From NCBI RefSeq assembly GCF_008042035.1, contig NZ_RDBL01000006.1, positions 1,164,093-1,209,053 on the forward strand: DNA of 44,961 nt, in the 5' to 3' direction. Under the pieces are notes generated by a model. The model was not told the origin of the DNA. It did no database searches and saw only the letters and a program-made list of their open reading frames with translations. Below are positions 38,554 through 44,961 of the stretch, in pieces; position 1 is the first letter of the stretch, and every line of letters starts with the position of its first letter. Source of the DNA: Streptomyces sp. col6 (lineage in GTDB: Bacteria > Actinomycetota > Actinomycetes > Streptomycetales > Streptomycetaceae). The position numbers and the translations under genes were made by a program.

Positions 38554-40211
38554 GAGACCCCCTTCTTCCGCGCACGGCCGGCCCCAACCGGCGCGGGCGC
38601 ACCGCCGTCCCCGCCCAGCGGCAGCCGTACGGTGAACTCGGCGCCCCCGTCGGGCCCCTGCTCCAGGGTCACCGTGCCGCCGCCCCGGTGCGCAGCCTGC
38701 CGGACCAGGGCGAGGCCGAGCCCGCGCCCCGCGCCGTTGGTCGTCCAGCCGCTGCGGAACACCTCGGCGGCATCCACCGGGTCGACCCCGGCCCCGTTGT
38801 CGGCGACCCGCAGCAGCAGCTCGCCGTCCCCGGCGAGCGCGGTGACCGTGACCCGTCCGCGCCGCGCCGGGACGGCCGCCTCCTGGGCACCGGTCACCGC
38901 GTCCACCGCGTTGTCGATGAGATTGCCGAGGATGGTCACCAGATCGCGGGCGGGCAGCGTCGCGGGCAGCGCGCCGTCGTCGATCAGGCTGTCCTCCGCG
39001 AGCACCAGCTCCACGCCCCGCTCGTTCGCCTGGGCCGCCTTGCCCAGCAGCAGGGCGGCGAGGACCGGTTCGGCGACCGCGCCCACCACCCGGTCGGTGA
39101 GCGCCTGGGCCAGCTCCAGTTCCGCCGTGGCGAAGCCCACCGCCTCGTCCGCCCGGCCCAGCTCGATCAGCGAGACGACCGTGTGCAGCCGGTTCGCCGC
39201 CTCGTGCGCCTGGGAGCGCAGGGCCCGGGTGAACCCGCGCTCGGAGTCCAGCTCCCCGGACAGCGCCTGGAGCTCGGTGTGGTCCCGCAGGGTCACCACG
39301 GTCCCGCGCCGCTCGCCCCCGACCACCGGACGCGTGTTGACGACGATCACCCGGTCCGCCGTCAGGTGCACCTCGTCCACCCGCTCCTCGGAGGCGAGCA
39401 GCGCCCCGGTCAGCGGGGCCGGCAGATCGAGATCGGCGACCCGGCGGCCGACCGAGCCCGGGGCCAGGCCGAGCAGTTCCCGGCCCGCGTCGTTGACCAG
39501 GGCGATCCGGCGCCGGCCGTCCAGCATCAGCAGCCCCTCGCGCACCGCGTGCAGGGTCGCCTCGTGGTAGTCGTGCAGCCGGCTCAGCTCGGCCGCGTTC
39601 ATCCCGTGCGTGTGGCGCCGCAGCCGGGCGTTGATCACGTACGTGCCGAGGCCGCCGAGCGCGAGCGCCGCGCCCGCCGCGAGCCCCAGCGCGCCCAGCT
39701 GCGCCCGCACCTGCGAGGAGACCCGGTCCACGGTGATGCCCGCGCTGACCAGCCCGGTGATCCGGCCGCCGTCGCGGACGGGGGTGACCACGCGTATCGA
39801 GGGCCCGAGCGTGCCGGTGTACGTCTCCGAGAACGTCTCGCCGCGCAGCGCCCGCGCGGTGTGCCCGAGGAAGGTCTCACCGATCCGGCCGGCGTCCGGG
39901 TGCGTCCAGCGGACCCGGTCCGGGCTCATGATCGTGATGAAGGCGATCCCGGTGTCCTTCCGCACCCGCTCCGCGTACGGCTGGAGCGCGGCCGAGGGGT
40001 CCTCCGAGCGGATCGCCTCGCGGACGGACGGCGATCCGGCCACCGAGAGGGCCACCGCCCGCACCTGCCGCTCCGCCGTCTCCTCGGCCTGTCCCCGCCC
40101 GGAGACGTACGCGAAGAACGCGCACCCCGCGACGACGGCCGCCACCAGCACCACCTGCCACGCGAACAGCTGGCCGGCCAGGCTGCGCGGACGGGCACGG
40201 GGAAAACGCAT
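38550..40211 (-). CDS. CitA/DcuS-family sensor histidine kinase
   Basis: Membrane sensor kinase of 553 residues. TM1 lies at about residues 15-37 (FAWQVVLVAAVVAGCAFFAYV). An extracytoplasmic PDC/Cache sensor follows (VRKDTGIAFITIMSPDRVRWTHPD, with RIGETFLGHTARALRGETF), then TM2 near 180-200, a PAS domain (LLMLDGRRRIALVNDAGRELLG) and a kinase core with the CitA-type H-box SQAHEAANRLH. N-box (NLIDNAVDAV) and G-box (DNGAGVDP, GRGLGLALV) are present. The ATG at 40211 (MRFPRARPRSLAG) is chosen because conserved sequence begins there. Ligand by family is citrate or a C4-dicarboxylate. Confidence 0.94.
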   Translation of the reverse strand: MRFPRARPRSLAGQLFAWQVVLVAAVVAGCAFFAYVSGRGQAEETAERQVRAVALSVAGSPSVREAIRSEDPSAALQPYAERVRKDTGIAFITIMSPDRVRWTHPDAGRIGETFLGHTARALRGETFSETYTGTLGPSIRVVTPVRDGGRITGLVSAGITVDRVSSQVRAQLGALGLAAGAALALGGLGTYVINARLRRHTHGMNAAELSRLHDYHEATLHAVREGLLMLDGRRRIALVNDAGRELLGLAPGSVGRRVADLDLPAPLTGALLASEERVDEVHLTADRVIVVNTRPVVGGERRGTVVTLRDHTELQALSGELDSERGFTRALRSQAHEAANRLHTVVSLIELGRADEAVGFATAELELAQALTDRVVGAVAEPVLAALLLGKAAQANERGVELVLAEDSLIDDGALPATLPARDLVTILGNLIDNAVDAVTGAQEAAVPARRGRVTVTALAGDGELLLRVADNGAGVDPVDAAEVFRSGWTTNGAGRGLGLALVRQAAHRGGGTVTLEQGPDGGAEFTVRLPLGGDGGAPAPVGAGRARKKGVS

Positions 40212-40259
40212 CCCATCAGTGTGCCTGGCCGAAAACGTGTGAACGAAATGCACGCAACG

Positions 40260-40273
40260 GTGACCGGGGTCAC
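40260..40273. promoter_or_regulatory. Candidate operator between sensor kinase and symporter
   Basis: GTGACC-GG-GGTCAC is a perfect inverted repeat in the 129-bp divergent region, 68 bases before the symporter GTG. It may bind the CitB-type regulator. A separate hairpin (ACCCCCG-GCA-CGGGGGT) at 40296-40312 lies in the symporter leader. Confidence 0.4.
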
Positions 40274-40340
40274 AGCGGGCGGGATAGTCGCCGGGACCCC
40301 CGGCACGGGGGTGGGACGAGGACGACCCGAGGAGACCCCC

Positions 40341-41720
40341 GTGGCTGTGACCGCCGCCGAGCCGGACCGCACCAAGCCGGACCGCACGAAGTATCTGTAT
40401 CTCGCCGTGATCGCGGCCGTGGGCCTCGGCATCCTCGTGGGCTTCGTCGCCCCCGACGCCGCCGTGGAGCTCAAGCCCATCGGCACCGGGTTCGTGAACC
40501 TGATCAAGATGATGATCTCGCCGATCATCTTCTGCACGATCGTGCTGGGCGTCGGCTCGGTCCGCAAGGCCGCCAAGGTCGGTGCCGTCGGCGGGCTCGC
40601 CCTCGGCTACTTCCTGGTGATGTCGACGGTCGCCCTGGCCATCGGCCTGGTCGTCGGCAACCTCCTGGAGCCCGGCTCCGGCCTCCACCTCACCGAGGCC
40701 GTCCGCGCCGCCGGCGAGAAGCAGGCGTCCGGGGCCGGCGAGTCCACCACGGACTTCCTGCTGGGCATCATCCCGACCACCATCGTGTCGGCCTTCACCG
40801 AGGGCGAGGTCCTGCAGACCCTGCTCATCGCCCTGCTCGCGGGCTTCGCGCTCCAGGCCCTGGGCTCGGCCGGCGAGCCGGTGCTGCGCGGCATCGGGCA
40901 CATCCAGCGCCTCGTCTTCCGCATCCTCGCCATGATCATGTGGGCGGCCCCCGTCGGCGCGTTCGGCGCGATGGCCGCGGTGGTCGGTGAGACCGGCGTG
41001 GACGCGCTGAAGTCCCTCGCCGTCATCATGATCGGCTTCTACGTCACCTGCGCGCTCTTCGTCTTCGTGGTGCTCGGCGCGATCCTGCGCCTGGTGGCGG
41101 GGCTGAACATCTTCGCGCTGCTGAAGTACCTGGGCCGCGAGTTCCTGCTGATCCTGTCCACCTCCTCCTCCGAGTCGGCGCTGCCCCGGCTCATCGCGAA
41201 GATGGAGCACATGGGTGTCAGCAAGCCCGTCGTCGGCATCACCGTGCCGACCGGCTACTCCTTCAACCTGGACGGCACCGCGATCTACCTCACGATGGCC
41301 TCGCTGTTCATCGCCAACGCCACCGGCGACCCGCTGAGCATCGGTGAGCAGATCTCTCTGCTGGTCTTCATGGTCATCGCGTCCAAGGGCGCGGCGGGCG
41401 TCACCGGCGCCGGCCTCGCCACCCTCGCCGGCGGCCTCCAGTCGCACCGTCCCGAACTGGTCGACGGCGTCGGCCTGATCGTCGGCATCGACCGCTTCAT
41501 GAGCGAGGCCCGCGCCCTGACGAACTTCGCGGGCAACGCGGTCGCCACGGTCCTCGTCGGTACCTGGACCAAGGAGATCGACCGCGCACGGGTGGACCAG
41601 GTGCTCTCCGGCGCGCTCCCGTTCGACGAGAAGATGCTCACCGACGAGGGCCCGGCCGAGCCGTACGTCCCCGAGGCCCGCGAGGGCGGCGAGGACCGGC
41701 CCTCGCTCACCAAGGTCTGA
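40341..41720 (+). CDS. Cation:dicarboxylate symporter (DctA/GltP family)
   Basis: Membrane protein of 459 residues of the DAACS family, importing C4-dicarboxylates or glutamate with protons or sodium. Family motifs are the serine-rich STSSSESALPRLI before the first re-entrant loop, GYSFNLDGTAIYLTMASLFIA and NFAGNAVATVLV near the C-terminus. The start is the GTG at 40341 with GAGGAGAC upstream; the long in-frame extension antisense to the kinase gene is rejected. Divergence from a CitA/DcuS-type two-component system supports succinate, malate or fumarate uptake. Exact substrate unproven. Confidence 0.94.
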   Translation: MAVTAAEPDRTKPDRTKYLYLAVIAAVGLGILVGFVAPDAAVELKPIGTGFVNLIKMMISPIIFCTIVLGVGSVRKAAKVGAVGGLALGYFLVMSTVALAIGLVVGNLLEPGSGLHLTEAVRAAGEKQASGAGESTTDFLLGIIPTTIVSAFTEGEVLQTLLIALLAGFALQALGSAGEPVLRGIGHIQRLVFRILAMIMWAAPVGAFGAMAAVVGETGVDALKSLAVIMIGFYVTCALFVFVVLGAILRLVAGLNIFALLKYLGREFLLILSTSSSESALPRLIAKMEHMGVSKPVVGITVPTGYSFNLDGTAIYLTMASLFIANATGDPLSIGEQISLLVFMVIASKGAAGVTGAGLATLAGGLQSHRPELVDGVGLIVGIDRFMSEARALTNFAGNAVATVLVGTWTKEIDRARVDQVLSGALPFDEKMLTDEGPAEPYVPEAREGGEDRPSLTKV

Positions 41721-41730
41721 CGCTCCTTGC

Positions 41731-41750
41731 CTTGACGCCGACGTCAAGGA
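41731..41750 (+). promoter_or_regulatory. MerR-type operator/promoter
   Basis: CCTTGACG and its complement CGTCAAGG, separated by CCGA, form a 20-bp palindrome 14-33 bases before the merR start. The left arm contains a TTGACG -35 element. A palindrome in the promoter is the classic MerR arrangement, and the short distance suggests a nearly leaderless transcript. It probably drives the merR-trxA unit. Confidence 0.65.
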
Positions 41751-41763
41751 TTACGGTCGCGGT

Positions 41764-42168
41764 ATGCGAATCGGGGAGCTGGCCGAACGGGCCGGGACGA
41801 CGACGCGGACGCTGCGCTACTACGAGTCGCGCGGGCTGCTGCCCGCGCGGCGGGCGGTGAACGGCTACCGCACGTACGACGAGAGCGATCTGCGGCTCAT
41901 CCAGCAGATCCGGACCCTCCAGGACTTCGGATTCGACCTGGAGGAGACCCGGCCCTTCGTGGAGTGCCTGCGCGCGGGGCACCCCGCCGGGGACGCCTGC
42001 CCCGGCTCGCTCGCCGTCTACCGGCGCAAGCTCGGCGAGCTCGACCAGCTCATCGAGCAGCTGCGGGCGGTCCGCTCGGAGGTGGGCGCCCAGCTGGCCC
42101 GCGCCGAGCTGGAGGCGTCCGCCGAGCTGCCGGGCGGCCCCGAACCACGCTGCGAACTGGGAGGATGA
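41764..42168 (+). CDS. MerR-family transcriptional regulator
   Basis: Regulator of 134 residues. The N-terminal MerR domain is classical (MRIGELAERAGTTTRTLRYYESRGLL, then RAVNGYRTYDESDLRLI). After it comes a helix (RTLQDFGFDLEETRPFVECLRAG) and a dimerisation coiled coil (YRRKLGELDQLIEQLRAVRSEV). Cys68, Cys79 and Cys130 (in EPRCELGG) could sense redox state or metal. Its stop is 3 bases from the trxA ATG, so both share one mRNA driven by the palindromic promoter. Thioredoxin as direct target suggests a thiol-stress response; that is inference. Confidence 0.93.
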   Translation: MRIGELAERAGTTTRTLRYYESRGLLPARRAVNGYRTYDESDLRLIQQIRTLQDFGFDLEETRPFVECLRAGHPAGDACPGSLAVYRRKLGELDQLIEQLRAVRSEVGAQLARAELEASAELPGGPEPRCELGG

Positions 42169-42171
42169 CAG

Positions 42172-42504
42172 ATGATCCACGTAGTGGGCGCCGACGAGGT
42201 CACCGACGAGACCTTCGACGCCGAGGTACTGGGGGAGGACCGGCCGGTCCTGGTGGAGTTCACCGCCGACTGGTGCGGCCCCTGCCGCCAGCTCGCCCCC
42301 GTCCTGGGCGCCATCGCCGAGGAGGAGCGCGAACGGCTCCGCGTCGTCCAGATCGACGTCGACCACAATCCGGCGATCAGCGCCCGGTACGGGGTCCTGT
42401 CGATGCCGACCCTGATGGTGTTCCGGGACGGTGAGCCGGTGAAGTCCATGGTCGGCGCCCGCCCGAAGCGCCGGCTCCTCCAGGAGCTGGAGGACGTGAT
42501 CTGA
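42172..42504 (+). CDS. trxA: Thioredoxin
   Basis: Cytoplasmic thiol-disulfide oxidoreductase of 110 residues, the usual thioredoxin length. The active site is Cys35 and Cys38 in TADWCGPCRQLAP, and the cis-Pro is in VLSMPTLMVF. GGGAGG precedes the ATG at 42172. It is translationally linked to the preceding MerR gene and followed by a strong terminator. Streptomyces carry several thioredoxins, so the symbol marks the family only. Confidence 0.94.
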   Translation: MIHVVGADEVTDETFDAEVLGEDRPVLVEFTADWCGPCRQLAPVLGAIAEEERERLRVVQIDVDHNPAISARYGVLSMPTLMVFRDGEPVKSMVGARPKRRLLQELEDVI

Positions 42505-42510
42505 ACCGCC

Positions 42511-42545
42511 CGAGGGGGCGGGGCCGCCCAGGCCCCGCCCCCTCG
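42511..42545. terminator. Perfect 15-bp stem terminator
   Basis: CGAGGGGGCGGGGCC at 42511-42525 pairs exactly with 42531-42545 across a 5-base loop. It lies between the convergent trxA and glgB genes and probably ends both transcripts. Confidence 0.85.
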
Positions 42546-42550
42546 TCGCG

Positions 42551-44961
42551 TCACGCCGGCTTGAACCACACGGTGGCCAGCGGCGGCAGCGTCAGCGACA
42601 CGCTCGACGGCCTGCCGTGGGACCCCACCGCCTCCGCCTTCAGCGGCTCCTCGTTGCGCACGTCGCCGCCGCCGTACCGGGCCGCGTCCGTGTTCAGGAC
42701 CTCCGCCCACAGCCGGGGCCCCTCCGGCACCCCGAGCCGGTAGTCGTGCCGCACCACCGGCGAGAAATTGGAGACCGCCAGCAGCGGCGCGCCCTGCGCG
42801 TCGTGGCGCAGGAACGCGAACACGTTGTCCTCCGCCGCGCCCCCGTCCACCCAGGCGAAGCCCTCCGGACGGGTGTCGCGCTGCCAGAGCGCGGGCGTCG
42901 CCCCGTACACCCTGTTCAGGTCGCCCACCAGCTCCCGCACCCCGCGGTGGTCGCCGGACGCCTCGTACGCGGGGTCCAGCAGCCACCAGTCCGGGCCGTG
43001 GCCCTCCGACCACTCCGCGCCCTGCGCGAACTCCTGCCCCATGAACAGCAGTTGCTTGCCCGGATGGGCCCACATGAAGCCCAGGTAGGCGCGGTGGTTG
43101 GCGCGCTGCTGCCACCAGTCGCCGGGCATCTTGGAGACCAGCGCCTGCTTGCCGTGCACCACCTCGTCGTGCGAGATCGGCAGCACGTAGTTCTCGCTGT
43201 ACGCGTACACCATCGAGAACGTCATCTCGTTGTGGTGGTACTTGCGGTGCACCGGCTCCTTGGAGACGTAGACCAGCGAGTCGTGCATCCAGCCCATGTT
43301 CCACTTCAGCCCGAAGCCGAGGCCGCCGTGGTCGGTCGCCCGGGTCACGCCCTCCCAGGCGGTGGACTCCTCCGCGATGGTGACCACGCCCGGATTGCGC
43401 CGGTAGACCGTGGCGTTCATCTCCTGGAGGAAGGCGACCGCGTCCAGGTTCTCCCGCCCGCCGAACTCGTTGGGCGACCACTCGCCGTACTCGCGCGAGT
43501 AGTCCAGGTAGAGCATCGAGGCGACCGCGTCCACCCGCAGCCCGTCGATGTGGAACTCCTCGCACCAGTACGTGGCGTTGGCGACCAGGAAGTTGCGCAC
43601 CTCGGTCCGGCCGTAGTCGAACTCCAGCGTCCCCCAGTCCGGGTGCGCGGCCCGCCTCGGGTCGGAGTGCTCGTACAGCGCCCGCCCGTCGAACTCCGCG
43701 AGCGCCCAGTCGTCGCGCGGGAAGTGCGCCGGCACCCAGTCCATGATCACGCCGATCCCGGCCCGGTGCAGCGCGTCGACCAGGAAGCGGAAGTCGTCCG
43801 GCGAACCCATCCGGGAGGTCGGGGCGTAGAAGCCGGTGACCTGGTAGCCCCAGGAGCCGCCGAAGGGGTGCTCGGCCACGGGCATCAGCTCCACATGCGT
43901 GAAGCCCAGCTCCTTGACGTACGCGGGCAGCTGCTCCGCGAGCTGACGATAGGTCAGCCCCGGCCTCCAGGAACCGAGATGCACCTCGTACACCGAGAAC
44001 GGCGCCTCGTGCACGGGTACGTTCCCTCGCTTCGCCATCCACTCCTGGTCCTGCCAGACGTGGTGCGGGGCGGTCACGACCGAGGCGGTGGCGGGCGGCA
44101 CCTCGGTGTGCCGGGCCATCGGGTCGGAGCGCGTCGTGTGCGAACCGTCGGGGCGGCAGATGTCGAACTTGTACAGCGCGCCCTCGCCGGTCCCGGGCAG
44201 GAACAGCTCCCACACCCCGGACGAGCCCAGCGACCGCATCGGGAAGCCGGTGCCGTCCCAGTAGTTGAAGTCGCCGCACACCCGCACGCCCCGGGCGTTG
44301 GGCGCCCACACCGTGAACCGGGTCCCGGCGACGCCCTGGTGCTCCATCGGCCGGGCCCCGAGCGCGGTCCACAGCTCCTCGTGCCGGCCCTCGCCGATCA
44401 GGTGCAGGTCCAGCTCCCCGAGCGCGGGCAGGAAGCGGTACGGGTCGTCGGTCTCGATCTCGTTGTCGTCGTACGCCACCAGCAGCCGGTACTCCGGGAC
44501 CTCCGGCAGCGGCAGCACCCCGGAGAACAGCCCGTCCCCGTCGCTGTGCAGCGGCGCCCGCAGCCCCTTCGCGAGCACCGTGACCGTCCGGGCGAACGGG
44601 CGCAGCACCCGGATCGCCACTCCGTCGGCCACCTGGTGCGCGCCCAGCAGATCGTGCGGGGCGTGGTGCTCGCCGGCCAGCAGACGGCCCCGGCCGGCGG
44701 CGTCCAGCGGGGCGGCCGGGCGCAGTTCCTGGCTGCCGGCGCTGCGGGGCCCGGGCGGGGCGGCGGCCTTCTTCGCGCGCTTCGCCGGGGCGGCGGCGCC
44801 CGTCGCCGCGGTCTTCTTCGGGGACCGGGCCGCGCGCTTCTTCGCGGGCGGCGCGGCCGGCTCCGTCGCCACGGACCCGGTGGCCGGCCCGGCGACGGCC
44901 TCCGCGCGCTCGGCGGGGGCGGCCGGTGGCGCGGAGAGGGTGGCGGCGATCGGTTCCTCGG
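42551..44961 (-). CDS. glgB: 1,4-alpha-glucan branching enzyme, 5' end outside window
   Basis: Introduces alpha-1,6 branches into glycogen. At least 800 residues are visible. From the N-terminal side: an Ala/Pro/Lys-rich extension ([15 protein letters not shown]), a first carbohydrate-binding module ([19 protein letters not shown]), a CBM48 domain ([24 protein letters not shown]) and a GH13 catalytic barrel with [10 protein letters not shown], the nucleophile region [16 protein letters not shown], the acid/base Glu in TIAEESTAW and [10 protein letters not shown], followed by a C-terminal beta domain. The frame is open to the window edge beyond a possible GTG at 44872, so the true start is probably outside. 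Adjacent glg/treS-type genes are likely beyond the edge (inference). Confidence 0.94.
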   Translation of the reverse strand, partial: EEPIAATLSAPPAAPAERAEAVAGPATGSVATEPAAPPAKKRAARSPKKTAATGAAAPAKRAKKAAAPPGPRSAGSQELRPAAPLDAAGRGRLLAGEHHAPHDLLGAHQVADGVAIRVLRPFARTVTVLAKGLRAPLHSDGDGLFSGVLPLPEVPEYRLLVAYDDNEIETDDPYRFLPALGELDLHLIGEGRHEELWTALGARPMEHQGVAGTRFTVWAPNARGVRVCGDFNYWDGTGFPMRSLGSSGVWELFLPGTGEGALYKFDICRPDGSHTTRSDPMARHTEVPPATASVVTAPHHVWQDQEWMAKRGNVPVHEAPFSVYEVHLGSWRPGLTYRQLAEQLPAYVKELGFTHVELMPVAEHPFGGSWGYQVTGFYAPTSRMGSPDDFRFLVDALHRAGIGVIMDWVPAHFPRDDWALAEFDGRALYEHSDPRRAAHPDWGTLEFDYGRTEVRNFLVANATYWCEEFHIDGLRVDAVASMLYLDYSREYGEWSPNEFGGRENLDAVAFLQEMNATVYRRNPGVVTIAEESTAWEGVTRATDHGGLGFGLKWNMGWMHDSLVYVSKEPVHRKYHHNEMTFSMVYAYSENYVLPISHDEVVHGKQALVSKMPGDWWQQRANHRAYLGFMWAHPGKQLLFMGQEFAQGAEWSEGHGPDWWLLDPAYEASGDHRGVRELVGDLNRVYGATPALWQRDTRPEGFAWVDGGAAEDNVFAFLRHDAQGAPLLAVSNFSPVVRHDYRLGVPEGPRLWAEVLNTDAARYGGGDVRNEEPLKAEAVGSHGRPSSVSLTLPPLATVWFKPA

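Noticed and set aside
1..44961. Mobile elements, integrases, tRNA or rRNA genes
   Set aside because: I looked for transposase or integrase motifs, tRNA cloverleafs and rRNA sequence on both strands and saw none.

Overview
This is about 45 kb of linear, very GC-rich chromosomal DNA with strong GC preference at third codon positions, many GTG starts, frequent 4-base start/stop overlaps and several genes found only or mainly in mycelial actinomycetes. The adjacent Scy and FilP cytoskeleton genes, the paired DUF6230/DUF6114 genes and an ATP-type phosphofructokinase of the Gly104/Lys124 class all point to Streptomyces. Gene order looks like the core of a Streptomyces chromosome. I saw no insertion sequence, prophage, tRNA, rRNA or CRISPR array.

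Layout. 1-3.0 kb: a leftward ABC-2 export operon (ATPase, permease, second ATPase cut by the window edge). 3.1-8.0 kb: filP and scy, leftward, encoding polar coiled-coil proteins. 8.1-10.9 kb: methylmalonyl-CoA epimerase, divergent from a thiolase and a MeaB-type GTPase. 11.1-14.9 kb: a Ser/Thr kinase whose 3' half is rearranged by a perfect 107-bp inverted repeat, a PepSY lipoprotein-like gene, and a divergent OmpR-type two-component pair. 15.1-17.7 kb: a MarR regulator and three coupled AIM24-family genes. 18.0-22.0 kb: two DUF3817 membrane proteins, a thiamine-binding-like protein, a divergent ArsR-type regulator/MFS exporter pair and a second MarR regulator. 22.0-25.7 kb: icmA (isobutyryl-CoA mutase large subunit) behind a perfect 24-bp palindrome, a TetR regulator, and a thioredoxin-TPR protein. 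26.3-29.0 kb: a three-gene envelope/secreted unit with an unusually long upstream region. 29.1-30.8 kb: two overlapping paralogous genes with the residue pattern of 2-oxoglutarate/Fe(II) oxygenases. 30.9-37.0 kb: central carbon metabolism (pyk, ackA, pta leftward; pfkA divergent). 37.1-41.7 kb: an XRE-type regulator and a CitAB/DcuSR-like two-component system divergent from a dicarboxylate symporter. 41.8-45 kb: a MerR regulator coupled to thioredoxin, then glgB running off the right edge.

How the genes work together. Mce, MeaB and IcmA belong to B12-dependent acyl-CoA rearrangement that feeds propionyl/methylmalonyl and isobutyryl/butyryl-CoA pools; the thiolase sits at the acetoacetyl-CoA node. 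Pyk, AckA, Pta and PfkA form a glycolysis/overflow block next to a dicarboxylate uptake system and glycogen branching.

The observations most worth checking are the inverted-repeat scar in the kinase gene, the tandem oxygenase-like paralogues, several strong palindromic operators (icmA, TetR/thioredoxin intergenic, a Rex-like site before the first DUF3817 gene), and the multi-gene secreted unit. All assignments are from reading the sequence; no database search was run.
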